Source of the DNA: Reyranella sp.
GTDB taxonomy: Bacteria > Pseudomonadota > Alphaproteobacteria > Reyranellales > Reyranellaceae
Assembly (NCBI GenBank): GCA_029946105.1
Contig: JAQSDW010000065.1
Span: 1-52,968 of the forward strand
Direction of reading: 5' to 3'
DNA length: 52,968 nucleotides
In this document: positions 15,174-24,452 of the stretch, one piece after another
Layout of the letters: the number at the start of each line of letters is the position of its first letter
Numbering within the stretch: the first letter of the stretch is position 1
Notes under the pieces: generated by a model
The model's database searches: none
What the model was told of the DNA's origin: nothing
The model's input: the letters and a program-made list of their open reading frames with translations, nothing else
Program-made: the position numbers and the translations under genes

Positions 15174-16802
15174 ATGATCACCCGTCGCGCCACCCTGCTC
15201 GCCAGTGCCGCCCTACCCCTTGCCGCCCTTCCCTTGGCCGCCTCGTCGCTCGCGCGCCCGGCCGCGGCACAACAGCCCTCGACGCTGCGCATCGCCATGA
15301 CGTTGGCCGACATCCCGGCGACCGACGGGGCACCCGACCAGGGCACCGAGGGCATCCGCTTCATGGGCTACACGCTCTACGACCCGCTGGTGGCGTGGGA
15401 CCTGTCCTCGGCCACGGAACCCGCCAGGCTGGTGCCCGGTCTCGCCACCAAGTGGTACCAGGACCCCGCCGACCCGACGAAATGGATCTTCGAGCTGCGC
15501 CAGGGCGTGAAGTTCCATGACGGTTCGACCTTCAACGCCGACGCGGTGATCTTTACGCTTGAGCGGGCACTGAACGACAAGTCTCCGGCCTTCGATCGCC
15601 TCGGTCGCAGCGTGCTGGTCGCCTCGCTGTGGCCGCTCGTAGGCTACCGCAAGATCGACGACTACAAGGTCGAGATGCAGACCAAGGGCGTCGACACGCT
15701 GATGCCGTCGCTGCTCAACCGCGTGCCGATCGCGAGCCCGGCCAACTTCGAGAAGGTCGGCCGCGACTGGCAGGCCTTTAGGAAGTCCCCTTCGGGAACG
15801 GGGCCGTGGAAAATGGTGGCTTGGACGCCACGGGAGAAAGCGGAGCTCGCGCGCAACGCCGACTACTGGAACACGGACCGCATCCCCAAGAGCGAGCGCA
15901 TGGTGCTGCTGCCGATCCCCGACGTCTCGACGCGCACGGCCGCCCTGCTGTCGGGTCGCGTCGACTGGATCGAGGGGCCCGCGCCCGATTCGCTCGACAA
16001 GCTGCGCGCCGGCGGCTGCAAGATCGAGACGAACGCCATCCCGCACATGTGGCCCTACACGCTGAACCTGCTGCCCGGCCAGGCCACCGCCGACATCCGC
16101 GTGCGCAAAGCGATGAACCTCGCGATCGACCGCGACTCGATGGTGAAGCTGCTGGGCGGGCTCGCCGCGCCGGCGGTGGGTTGCGTGCCGGCGGACCATC
16201 CTTGGTTCGGCACGCCGTCCTTCAAGATCAATTACGACCCGGCCGAAGCCAAAAAGCTGATGGCCGAGGCGGGCTATGGGCCGCAGAAGCGGCTCAAGAC
16301 CAAGGTCGCGATCTCGACCTCGGGCTCGGGCCAGATGTATCCGCTGATCATGAACGAGTATATCCAGCAGCAGTTCGCCGAAATCGGCATCGACATGGAG
16401 TTCCAGGTGATGGACTGTAACGCGCTCCTGAACACGATGCGCCAGGGCGCCAAGTCACCGGAGGGCAGCCAGTTCGGCGCCATCAACGTGAGCTGGAACA
16501 CGATGGACCCGCACAATGCCTTCATGCGCTTCGCCGACAGCCAGATGGTGCCGCCCAAGGGGTCGAACTGGGGCTACATCAACGATCCCGAATTCGACAA
16601 GCTTTGTGCCGAGGCCCGCACGACGGCCGACCCCGCGGCGCTCGACAAGGTACTGGCCAAGATCAACACGCGCATGGTCGACGAGGCGGTGTTCGTCTGG
16701 GTGGTGCACGACGTGTGGCCCAACGCCATCTCGGGGAAGGTCAAAGGCTATGTGCATCCCAAGAGCTGGTACGTTGACTTCTCGCCGGTGACGGTGAGTT
16801 AG
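15174..16802 (+). CDS. ABC transporter substrate-binding protein, family 5 (peptide/nickel type)
   Basis: A 542-aa periplasmic receptor with a Tat-like twin-Arg start (M-I-T-R-R-A-T-L-L-A) and a signal peptide to about A-A-A-Q-Q. Family 5 signatures include L-A-T-K-W...D-P-T-K-W-I-F-E-L-R-Q-G-V-K-F-H-D-G and F-N-A-D-A-V. GGAGG precedes the ATG by six bases. No permease or ATPase gene is adjacent, so it must borrow components encoded elsewhere. Divergence from the amidase-carbamoylase operon suggests that it captures their oligopeptide-like or amide substrate. Confidence 0.9.
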   Translation: MITRRATLLASAALPLAALPLAASSLARPAAAQQPSTLRIAMTLADIPATDGAPDQGTEGIRFMGYTLYDPLVAWDLSSATEPARLVPGLATKWYQDPADPTKWIFELRQGVKFHDGSTFNADAVIFTLERALNDKSPAFDRLGRSVLVASLWPLVGYRKIDDYKVEMQTKGVDTLMPSLLNRVPIASPANFEKVGRDWQAFRKSPSGTGPWKMVAWTPREKAELARNADYWNTDRIPKSERMVLLPIPDVSTRTAALLSGRVDWIEGPAPDSLDKLRAGGCKIETNAIPHMWPYTLNLLPGQATADIRVRKAMNLAIDRDSMVKLLGGLAAPAVGCVPADHPWFGTPSFKINYDPAEAKKLMAEAGYGPQKRLKTKVAISTSGSGQMYPLIMNEYIQQQFAEIGIDMEFQVMDCNALLNTMRQGAKSPEGSQFGAINVSWNTMDPHNAFMRFADSQMVPPKGSNWGYINDPEFDKLCAEARTTADPAALDKVLAKINTRMVDEAVFVWVVHDVWPNAISGKVKGYVHPKSWYVDFSPVTVS

Positions 16803-16826
16803 GGCGGGCCGGCTAAGACGGAGTGG

Positions 16827-17708
16827 CTAACTCCGCTTGCGCTGGGCAAAGCCGATGTAGAGGCCGGAGGCCACGATGATGGCGGCACCGACCCAGCCCA
16901 GGAAGTCGGGGAAGTCGCCGAAGAAGAGGTAGCCCACGATCACCGAGCCCAGGAGCTGCGTGTACTGGAACGGCGCCACGACGTTGGCCGGCGCGTAGGC
17001 GAGCGCCCGGGCGACGAAATAGTGGCCCATCGCGCCCAGCACGCCGAGGCTGCAGAAGTAGGCGATGTCGCGCAGGCCTTCCGGCGTCTTCCACACGAAC
17101 GGCAGCACGAGGAACATGCCGAAGCCGCCGACGACCGAGCTGTAGATCGCCGAGGTCTCCGGCGTGTCGATATTGGAGATGAGCCGCGTCAGCACCTGGT
17201 AGACGGCGTAGCAGGCCGCACTCAGCAGCGAGAGCAGCGAGGCCCAATGGAACAATTCGGTGCCGGGCTGGATCAGGACCAGAACACCCACGAAGCCGAC
17301 ACCGAGCGCCACCATCGCGCCGACGCTGGAACGCTCGCGCAGCACGACCCAGGCCAGCGGCAGGACGAGCAGCGGCGCCATCATCGTGATCGCCGACGCC
17401 TTGGCGAGCGGGATGAAGACGATGGCGAGGAAGCTCGCGGCGTTGGAGGTGAAGAGCATCGTCGAGCGCGCGAGCTGCGTGAGCGGCCGGCGCGTGCGCA
17501 GCATGCCGACCCCGAAGCGCGGCACGAAGAAGATCAGCATGAAGACGATATGGCCGAAGGCGCGCGCCCACGAGATCTGAAGCGTGTTGTAGTCGGCGCC
17601 CAGGAACTTGGCGAAGCCGCTCATGACGGGAAAGAGAAGACCGGCACCGCACATGAAAAGAATACCGGCCAGGATGCGCTGGCCGGGGCGTGCCTTCTCC
17701 TCGATCAA
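16827..17708 (-). CDS. DMT superfamily (EamA) permease
   Basis: A 293-aa inner-membrane protein with ten predicted hydrophobic helices in two EamA repeats (first about 15-140, second about 155-285). EamA proteins export or import amino acids and metabolites. It starts with TTG at 17708, inside the TGA of the dehydrogenase gene (TTGA overlap), so the two are co-translated. The last gene of the Rieske-dehydrogenase-permease operon may move a substrate or product. Confidence 0.85.
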   Translation of the reverse strand: MIEEKARPGQRILAGILFMCGAGLLFPVMSGFAKFLGADYNTLQISWARAFGHIVFMLIFFVPRFGVGMLRTRRPLTQLARSTMLFTSNAASFLAIVFIPLAKASAITMMAPLLVLPLAWVVLRERSSVGAMVALGVGFVGVLVLIQPGTELFHWASLLSLLSAACYAVYQVLTRLISNIDTPETSAIYSSVVGGFGMFLVLPFVWKTPEGLRDIAYFCSLGVLGAMGHYFVARALAYAPANVVAPFQYTQLLGSVIVGYLFFGDFPDFLGWVGAAIIVASGLYIGFAQRKRS

Positions 17709-20041
17709 CGCCGCGAGCCGGCCATTGCCAGGGATTCCCAGATACGTGCCGGCGTCGCCGGCATGTCGAGCGCCATGACGCCGGCGGGCCGCAGCGCATC
17801 GAGGATGGCGGCCATGATCGTCTGCGGAGCGGCGATGCAGCCGGCCTGTCCCGAGCCTTTGACGCCCAGAGGATTGGCGGCGGTCGGTCGCTCGATCAGG
17901 TCGATGTCGAAGGAGGGAAAGTTGTCGGCGCGCGGCAATGCGTAGTCCATCAGCGAGCCGCTCAGCAGCTGGCCGGACTGGGGATCGTAGACCGTGTGCT
18001 CCATCATCGCCTGACCAATGCCCTGGGCGACGCCGCCCTGCACCTGGCCCTCGGTCAGCATCGGGTTGATCAGCCGGCCATAGTCGTCGACGGCGGTATA
18101 GCGCAGCAGTTCAGCAGCACCGGTCTCGGGATCGATCTCGACCTCGGCCACATGGCAGCCACTCGGGAAGGTGAAGACGTCGGTGATGTTCAGCACGTGC
18201 TCGCCCAGTCCCTTGCCGGTCTCGGGCGCCATGCCCTCGGGCAGGTTCGCTGGATCCTGGGCACTCAGCGCCAGCGCCGCGAGATCGATGCCGCGGCCCG
18301 GCGTATCGGCGGCGCCGCGCACGGTGAAGCGGCCTTGGTCATAGTCGAGATCATCCCCCGACGCCTGCAAGAGATGTGCCGCCAGCCGCCGCGCTTTTGC
18401 GAGAGCTGCATCCATCGCTTTCACCAGCGCCGCGCCGCCCATGTGCATGGAGCGCGCGCCGCCATGGCCCGCGCCGCTCTTCACCTGGCGCGTGTCGGCC
18501 TGGACATAACGGAAGGCGCCGATCGGCAGGCCGAGATGCTCCGAAGCGATCTGGGCGAAGGACGTCTCGTGGCCCTGGCCGTTGGATTCGGTGCCCAGTG
18601 CGATCATGACCGTGCCGTCGGTCTCGAAGCGCACTTCGGCGCCTTCGTTTGGTGCCCCGCGCGAGGTCTCGAGAAAGCAGCCGACGCCGATGCCAAGCAG
18701 CCGGCCGCGTGCCTTCGCCGCCGCGCGCCGTGCCTCGAAGCCCTTGGTGTCGGCCCGCACCACGGCAGCGTCGAGATTGCCGACGAAGCCGCCCGAATCG
18801 ATCGCCATGCCCATGGCGGTCTTGTGCGGGAACGATGCGATCAGGTTCTGCCGCCGCAGCCCGGCCGGGTCGCGGCCGATCACGCGCGCGGCCGCCTCGA
18901 TACAGCGCTCGGTGATGTAGTTGGCCTCGGGCTTGCCGGCGCCGCGATAGGCATCGACCGGCACCGTGTTGGTGAAGGCGCCACGGACATCGACGGCGAT
19001 GGCGGGAATGTCGTAGACGCCGCCGTGCGCCGTCGAGGCAGCGATGGCCGACGCGCCGGGCCCGTTGCCCGACAGATAGGCGCCGAGGTTGGCGACCATG
19101 GCGACATCGAGCGCCAGGATGCGGCCTGTCGCATCGAGCGCAATCCGTGCCGTGGCCGCGATATCGCGGCCCTGCGCTCCCGATACGAACTCCTCGGCGC
19201 GATCGGCGATCCAGCGCACCGGCTGGCCGAGCTTGCGCGCCGCCCACAGCAGCAGCACCCATTCGGGATAGAGGAAGTTCTTCATCCCGAAGCCGCCGCC
19301 GACATCCGGTGCATGGAGTTGGATGCGCTCGGGCAGCACCTTGAAGACGAACTCGGCGAGCTGACGGCGGATGCCGTGCAGCCCCTGCCCCGTCAGCTCG
19401 AGGTCCATGGTGTCGGTCGCGGCGTCATAGCGGGCAATGCCGGCACGCGGTTCGATCGGCACGACGACGACGCGGTTGTTCATCACCTCGACGGCAACGA
19501 CGTGGGCCGCCTCCTTCATCGCCCGCGCCACGGCGTCGTGGTCGCCCTTCTGGAGATGGAAGGCGAGATTGCCCGGTGCCTGCTTCCACAGGGTGGGAGT
19601 CCCATCCGCAAGGGCTGCCCGGCCATCGACGACGGCCGCCAGCGGATCGTAGTCGACCTCGATCAACTCGGCCGCTTCGCGCGCGGCCTCGACACTGTCG
19701 GCCACGACGAAGGCCACCGGATCTCCGACATGGCGCACGCATCCGTCGGCCAGCGCCGGGCGTGGCGGCACGATCAGCGGCTTAACCGCCGCCAGGCACG
19801 GCAGGGGACCCAGGCCATCGGCCGCAAGATCGGCGGCAATGGCGACCAGTCGCACGCCCGGCAAAGCAACGGCCGGCGCGATATCGATCCGCCTGATCAG
19901 CGCATGGGCGTGTGGCGAGCGCAGGACATGGCCGTGCAGCTCACTGGTGTTGGCGATGTCGTCGACGTAGCGACCGCGACCCATAAGGAAGCGGACATCT
20001 TCGAGACGGCGAACCGAGCGGCCGGGCTGATGATCATTCAT
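17705..20041 (-). CDS. Xanthine dehydrogenase family molybdopterin-binding large subunit (CoxL-like, form II motif)
   Basis: A 778-aa molybdenum hydroxylase large subunit: N-terminal R-R-L-E-D-V-R-F-L-M-G-R-G-R-Y-V-D-D-I, Q-G-x-H/G substrate region, G-G-G-F-G-M-K-N, and the active-site loop A-Y-R-G-A-G-K-P-E. True form I CO dehydrogenases have A-Y-x-C-S-F-R, so this is a form II-type enzyme that hydroxylates an unknown organic molecule. The FAD-binding and 2Fe-2S subunits it needs are not in the window. It sits between a Rieske oxygenase gene and a permease gene. Confidence 0.9.
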   Translation of the reverse strand: MNDHQPGRSVRRLEDVRFLMGRGRYVDDIANTSELHGHVLRSPHAHALIRRIDIAPAVALPGVRLVAIAADLAADGLGPLPCLAAVKPLIVPPRPALADGCVRHVGDPVAFVVADSVEAAREAAELIEVDYDPLAAVVDGRAALADGTPTLWKQAPGNLAFHLQKGDHDAVARAMKEAAHVVAVEVMNNRVVVVPIEPRAGIARYDAATDTMDLELTGQGLHGIRRQLAEFVFKVLPERIQLHAPDVGGGFGMKNFLYPEWVLLLWAARKLGQPVRWIADRAEEFVSGAQGRDIAATARIALDATGRILALDVAMVANLGAYLSGNGPGASAIAASTAHGGVYDIPAIAVDVRGAFTNTVPVDAYRGAGKPEANYITERCIEAAARVIGRDPAGLRRQNLIASFPHKTAMGMAIDSGGFVGNLDAAVVRADTKGFEARRAAAKARGRLLGIGVGCFLETSRGAPNEGAEVRFETDGTVMIALGTESNGQGHETSFAQIASEHLGLPIGAFRYVQADTRQVKSGAGHGGARSMHMGGAALVKAMDAALAKARRLAAHLLQASGDDLDYDQGRFTVRGAADTPGRGIDLAALALSAQDPANLPEGMAPETGKGLGEHVLNITDVFTFPSGCHVAEVEIDPETGAAELLRYTAVDDYGRLINPMLTEGQVQGGVAQGIGQAMMEHTVYDPQSGQLLSGSLMDYALPRADNFPSFDIDLIERPTAANPLGVKGSGQAGCIAAPQTIMAAILDALRPAGVMALDMPATPARIWESLAMAGSRR

Positions 20042-20059
20042 GGCCTTTTGTGGCGCACT

Positions 20060-21127
20060 TCAGGTCATGGAGTCACGTCGGATAAGATCCGGCTGGCCGT
20101 CATGATCGAGCAGCGTCTGCACGAGGCGCCGGAACTGAGTGGGCCCTGCGTCGAGGCTGGTCGGCAGCATGCGGCGCGCGGGATCGAGATCGATCAACCT
20201 CTGCTGCGCCTCGATCAGCGCCTTGTCCTCACCGAAGGCTGCTTCGACCACGCCGAACAGACGGCCGAGGCGGTCCGGATCAATATCGGCGCTGCGCGCG
20301 CCGGCGGCGTAGAAGTAGCGTGTCGTGCGGTTGCTCATCGGCGTCACGGCCTGATCGTCGTAGCGCAGGAAGAGCGGCGCTTCCTCTGGAGGTGCCAGCT
20401 TGCAGCGCTCGGCGGTGCCCGCCGCATAGAAGGAAGTGCGCAGCAGGAAGATGCCGGGGAAGAGAAAGTCGTAGCTGTTCCAGAGGTCGAGCGTGTCGCC
20501 CCAGCGCTTCATGAAACTGCGCGACGGCTGGCCGCGCAGCCAGCGCTGGACGCGCAGCCCGCGCTCGAGCGGCAGAATGCGCGGCCGCTCGTCGGCCCAC
20601 TGCGGCATGTCGAGGCCCAGCGTTTTCTCGTGCGCGAAGCTGAGATGCGAGAGATCGAGCAGGTTGTCGTCGATCAGGAGATAGTGCGCGGCATAGTCCA
20701 TCTGGCCGCTTTGCATACGATAGACGGGGTCGTCGAGCCGCACCGAATCGGGAATCGATACCGGATCGGCCGCCGCCGCCTCGCCCATCCAGACCCAGAT
20801 CCAGCCGCCGCGCTCGACGGCGGGATAGTGCCGCACGAAGGCGCTTTGCGGAATGAGCTTCTGCCCCGGGATTTCGACGCAACGACCATCGGGCGCGAAC
20901 TTCAGCCCGTGATACATGCAGCGCAGGTCATCCCGTTCGAGCCGGCCCATGGAGAGCGGCGCGAAGCGGTGGCAGCAGCGATCTTCCAGGACCACGACCT
21001 CGCCGTCGGTCTTGCGGTAGAGCGCCAGCGGCTGATCGATGATCTGACGGGCCTCGATGCGACCGCCCGGCAGCTCATGTGACCAGCCGGCGACGTACCA
21101 GGCGTTGTTGACCCATGCGTGGCTCAC
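20060..21127 (-). CDS. Rieske aromatic ring-hydroxylating oxygenase alpha subunit (VanA-like)
   Basis: A 355-aa oxygenase. The Rieske 2Fe-2S ligands are C51-x-H53 and C70-x2-H73. The mononuclear iron motif is D-D-N-L-L-D-L-S-H-L-S-F-A-H (about 150-163). Its length and sequence resemble VanA-type O-demethylases and phenoxy-acid oxygenases. A reductase partner is not nearby. It is the first gene of a likely operon with the molybdenum hydroxylase 18 bases downstream, which suggests a shared oxidation pathway for an aromatic or heterocyclic compound. Confidence 0.88.
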   Translation of the reverse strand: MSHAWVNNAWYVAGWSHELPGGRIEARQIIDQPLALYRKTDGEVVVLEDRCCHRFAPLSMGRLERDDLRCMYHGLKFAPDGRCVEIPGQKLIPQSAFVRHYPAVERGGWIWVWMGEAAAADPVSIPDSVRLDDPVYRMQSGQMDYAAHYLLIDDNLLDLSHLSFAHEKTLGLDMPQWADERPRILPLERGLRVQRWLRGQPSRSFMKRWGDTLDLWNSYDFLFPGIFLLRTSFYAAGTAERCKLAPPEEAPLFLRYDDQAVTPMSNRTTRYFYAAGARSADIDPDRLGRLFGVVEAAFGEDKALIEAQQRLIDLDPARRMLPTSLDAGPTQFRRLVQTLLDHDGQPDLIRRDSMT

Positions 21128-21249
21128 TTGGCAATCCTCCGGTGATCCTGCCGGACCCTCTCGTTGCCGGCACCATACACCATTGACGAACCCGGGCGAC
21201 CGTCCGACGCTCAGTGCCAGTGGCTCACGCCCCCAACACCGGAGGAACC

Positions 21250-21975
21250 ATGATCGATCTGCATTACTGGCCGACGCCCAACGGCAAGAAGGTCACCATC
21301 CTGCTCGAAGAACTGGGTATGCCCTATAAGATCGTGCCCGTGAATATCGGACGCGGCGATCAGTTCAAGGACGCATTCCTCGAGATGAATCCCAACCACC
21401 GCATGCCGGTGATGGTCGACCATGAGCCAACCGGTGGCGGCAAGCCGATCGTCATCTTCGAGTCGGGCGCCATCATGATGTACATCGCCGAGAAAGGCGG
21501 GAAGTTCTATCCGCAGGACGTCCGCACCCGCTACGAAGTTAACCAGTGGCTGATCTGGCAGATGGCCAACCAGGGGCCGAAGTCGGGCGAGTGCGGCCAC
21601 TTCCGCCGCGTCGACCAGGCGAAGGAAGGCGAGCAGAAGTACGCTATCACCCGCTTCACCGATGAAGTGAACCGCCTCTATGGCGTGCTCAACAACCGGC
21701 TCCACAAGCACAAGTATCTCGCCGGCGACCAGTACACGATCGCCGACATGATCTGCTACCCGTGGACGATCAACTGGAAGTTCCAGGGCCAGGACATCGA
21801 GGAGTTCAAGTACTTCAAGCGCTGGTTCGAGGAACTGGGCGCCCGCCCTGCCGTCCAGAAGGGCATGGCGGTCGGCGCCGACCTCTCGGTCGAGCGCGAC
21901 AAGCTCCCGCCCGAGGAACAGGCCCGCATCCGCAAGATGATGTACAACCAGCGCGCCCGGCCGGTTCCCGCCTGA
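21250..21975 (+). CDS. Glutathione S-transferase, YghU/Ure2-like
   Basis: A 241-aa protein with an N-terminal thioredoxin-like domain (I-D-L-H-Y-W-P-T-P-N-G-K-K-V-T-I-L-L-E-E-L; F-E-S-G-A-I-M-M-Y-I-A-E-K) and a C-terminal helical GST domain (L-A-G-D-Q-Y-T-I-A-D-M). T-P-N-G-K-K and the Q-G-P-K-S-G-E segment are typical of the Ure2/YghU group, which has disulfide-reductase activity with glutathione. GGAGG lies four bases before ATG 21250, so that start is preferred over the earlier one at 21214. Confidence 0.88.
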   Translation: MIDLHYWPTPNGKKVTILLEELGMPYKIVPVNIGRGDQFKDAFLEMNPNHRMPVMVDHEPTGGGKPIVIFESGAIMMYIAEKGGKFYPQDVRTRYEVNQWLIWQMANQGPKSGECGHFRRVDQAKEGEQKYAITRFTDEVNRLYGVLNNRLHKHKYLAGDQYTIADMICYPWTINWKFQGQDIEEFKYFKRWFEELGARPAVQKGMAVGADLSVERDKLPPEEQARIRKMMYNQRARPVPA

Positions 21976-21986
21976 AGTGGGCCCGC

Positions 21987-22814
21987 CTAGAGCGGACCGT
22001 AGGCGGCGGGAAACTCGGCGATGTCGAGCGTCGGCACGCCGGGCACCCGCACCAGCCGGCTCGCGTGGGTACCATCGGGCTCGAGAAGATGTTCGACATA
22101 GCCCACCTCCTTGATGCCGTAGCGCGGCTGCCGCGCGTCCGGAATGACGAACGCCGTCGACGTGCCCCACACATGGCGCACGCCGTCGGCCCAGGTCTCG
22201 CGAAACTGATGCACATGGCCACAGGCGATCAACGCCGGCACGACGCCATCCAGCGCCTTCAGCAGCAGCTGGCGCGGCACGGGATTGATGAAGCGGCCAG
22301 TGATCGTCGTTTCATCGACGGCGCGGTCGAACAGCGGCTTGTGCAGGAAAAGCACCAGCCGACGCTGACCCAGGCTCGCGATCGCAGCGGCCACGTCGCG
22401 TTCCTGATGCTTTGTCGCCGCCAGGTCGCTGCCGAGCAATTGCGCGTTGATGCCAAGCAGCCGCCACCCCGGCACGTCGAGGGTCCACCAATCGGCGCCG
22501 AAATGGCTGAGGTAGCGCGCGCGACGATCGGCATCGATCGCACCTTCACCGTGCGCCGGCGCATCCTGGCTATCTCCAAGACCGTGGTTGCCGGGCAGGA
22601 AGCGCATCGGCAGGCCCAGACCGTCGTGCAGGGCGCGGGCCACCGCCAGATCGGACTCGCTCGATGCTCCATCGAGGGAAATATCGCCGGTGTTCAGCAC
22701 GAGATCTGGGCCGCTGATGCGCAGCGCCTCGCCGATGCGCACGAAATTGTCGACGAAGAAGGGCTTGTCGTCGCTGAGATGAGTGTCCGAAATCTGCGCA
22801 ATGCGGAAGGTCAT
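21987..22814 (-). CDS. Calcineurin-like metallophosphoesterase (CpdA-like)
   Basis: A 275-aa metallophosphoesterase with the whole signature set: D-T-H in I-S-D-T-H, G-D in N-T-G-D-I, G-N-H in L-P-G-N-H, and G-H-V-H in A-C-G-H-V-H. It resembles the CpdA/GpdQ group acting on cyclic nucleotides or phosphodiesters in the cytoplasm. It is convergent with the GST gene and stands alone. Confidence 0.87.
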   Translation of the reverse strand: MTFRIAQISDTHLSDDKPFFVDNFVRIGEALRISGPDLVLNTGDISLDGASSESDLAVARALHDGLGLPMRFLPGNHGLGDSQDAPAHGEGAIDADRRARYLSHFGADWWTLDVPGWRLLGINAQLLGSDLAATKHQERDVAAAIASLGQRRLVLFLHKPLFDRAVDETTITGRFINPVPRQLLLKALDGVVPALIACGHVHQFRETWADGVRHVWGTSTAFVIPDARQPRYGIKEVGYVEHLLEPDGTHASRLVRVPGVPTLDIAEFPAAYGPL

Positions 22815-22868
22815 ACCACCAAGCCTAGGCGCGGATTGTTTCAGTATAGCGAAGACGTCGGAACCGGC

Positions 22869-24347
22869 CTATGGCCGTGAAGAGAGGGGCGGCGCTACCT
22901 CCTCCAGCGGCTTGCACTCCGCGGCAACGCCGAGCTTCAAGGTCACCAGGGCAGCAACGATCATCGTTGCGGCGCCGAGCAGGTAGCCGGCGACGATGTC
23001 GCCGCGGTCACCACCCTCGATCAACACGCCGAACAGCCACGGCCCGCCGACGCCGCCCAGCAGCGTGCCGAAGGCGTAGAACAGCGCAATGGTGAGCGCC
23101 CGGATCTCCAGCGGGAAGCACTCGCCCACCGTGAGATAGGCAGCACTCGCCGCCGCCGAGGCGAAGAAGAAGACGATGCTCCACATCGCCGTCTGCGTCG
23201 TGGCATCGAGCAGGCCGGCCTCGAACAGCCAGGCGGTGCCGGCCAGCAACAGGCCCGACAGGCTATAGGTCGCCGTGATCATCGTCTTGCGGCCGAGCGT
23301 GTCGAACAGCGGGCCGAGCAGCAGCGGCCCAATGAAGTTGCCGACGGCGAACGGCAGGATGTAGAGCCCGATCTTGTCGGCGGGCACGGCGTAAAAACGC
23401 GTCAACACCAGCGCATAGGTGAAGAAGATGGCATTGTAGATGAAGGCCTGCGACGCCATCAGCACCAGGCCGAGTGTCGTGCGGCCGGGATACTGGCGCA
23501 GCAGCGTGCGGGCCACGGAAACCAGCGTCGTCTTGTGGCGATCGCCGAGTGCCAGGGTCGTGGTGACCGGCGACAGGGTCACGCGCTCGCTCGCCATGAT
23601 GCGCGCTTCGATCTCGCTCACGATCCGCTCGGCCTCCTGCGGCCGGCCATGAATCATCAGCCAGCGCGGACTCTCGGGCAGGAAGCGCCGCAGATAGAGA
23701 ATCACCAGGCCAAGCACCGCGCCACTGCCGAACGCCACCCGCCAACCCATGTCGGGATCGAGGAAAGCCGGATCGAGCAGCCAGACCGACAGCAATGCGC
23801 CGCCCGCCGCGCCGACCCAGAAACTGCCGTTGATGGCGAGGTCGATGCGACCGCGCAGCCGCGCCGGAATCAGTTCCTGGATCGCCGAATTGATCGCCGA
23901 GTATTCGCCGCCGATACCCGCGCCCGTGAGGAAGCGAAAGAACAGGAAACTGGTGAAGTCCCACGAGAAGGCGGTGAGCGCCGTGGCCACGAGATAAACG
24001 CCCAAGGTGACGTTGAAGAGCTTCTTGCGACCCAGTCGATCAGTGAGGTGGCCGAAGAACAAGGCGCCCAGCACGGCGCCGGCGAGGTAGGCGCTCCCGG
24101 TGAGACCGACCTGCTCGGCCGTGAGGTGGAGCCGCGGGCTGGTCTGCAGAGCAGCCGCGACCGAGCCCGCGAGCGTCACCTCGAGGCCGTCCAGAATCCA
24201 GGTGACGCCGAGTGCCACCACGACGAGGCGATGGAAGCGACTCCACGGCAGCCGATCGAGGCGTGCCGGTACGTCGGTCCGAGTAATGGGGGTCCGAGTA
24301 ATGGGGCTCCGAGTAATGGGGGTATGGGGCGCGCGTTCAATAACCAT
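22869..24347 (-). CDS. MFS transporter, sugar/metabolite porter type
   Basis: A 492-aa protein with twelve membrane segments. The MFS A-motif is G-H-L-T-D-R-L-G-R-K-K-L (after helix 2), and R-F-L-T-G-A-G-I-G-G-E-Y follows helix 4, as in the metabolite-H+ symporter/sugar porter subfamily. The central loop is long (about residues 220-270). The frame is open to 24590, but ATG 24347 starts just before an odd I-T-R-(S/T)-P repeat and is preferred. It is divergent from the Fsr-like permease, sharing a 105-base region. Confidence 0.85.
   Translation of the reverse strand: MVIERAPHTPITRSPITRTPITRTDVPARLDRLPWSRFHRLVVVALGVTWILDGLEVTLAGSVAAALQTSPRLHLTAEQVGLTGSAYLAGAVLGALFFGHLTDRLGRKKLFNVTLGVYLVATALTAFSWDFTSFLFFRFLTGAGIGGEYSAINSAIQELIPARLRGRIDLAINGSFWVGAAGGALLSVWLLDPAFLDPDMGWRVAFGSGAVLGLVILYLRRFLPESPRWLMIHGRPQEAERIVSEIEARIMASERVTLSPVTTTLALGDRHKTTLVSVARTLLRQYPGRTTLGLVLMASQAFIYNAIFFTYALVLTRFYAVPADKIGLYILPFAVGNFIGPLLLGPLFDTLGRKTMITATYSLSGLLLAGTAWLFEAGLLDATTQTAMWSIVFFFASAAASAAYLTVGECFPLEIRALTIALFYAFGTLLGGVGGPWLFGVLIEGGDRGDIVAGYLLGAATMIVAALVTLKLGVAAECKPLEEVAPPLSSRP
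24281..24325. repeat. 15-bp tandem repeat, three copies, in MFS N-terminus
   Basis: The unit GAGTAATGGGGGTCC occurs at 24281-24295, 24296-24310 (one change) and 24311-24325 (ending differs). On the minus strand it encodes a repeating I-T-R-(T/S)-P pentapeptide in the cytoplasmic N-terminal tail of the MFS protein. The copy number could vary by slippage. Confidence 0.85.
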
Positions 24348-24452
24348 ACTGATCGGGGCAATAACGCCCGGCGACGAAGGACGTTCCTTGCTGCAACGCA
24401 GGCCTGCCGGGGTGCGGTGGCTCCGACCAGGCCCGGGGACTATCATGGCCAG

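Noticed and set aside
17705-20041. True aerobic CO dehydrogenase (CoxL)
   Set aside because: The active-site loop is A-Y-R-G-A-G, not A-Y-x-C-S-F-R, and coxM and coxS are absent.
17690-21082. 1130-aa plus-strand open frame
   Set aside because: It is antisense to the molybdenum hydroxylase and Rieske oxygenase genes, with no domain.
24281-24325. CRISPR-like repeat
   Set aside because: Units are 15 bases, directly tandem without spacers, and inside a coding region.
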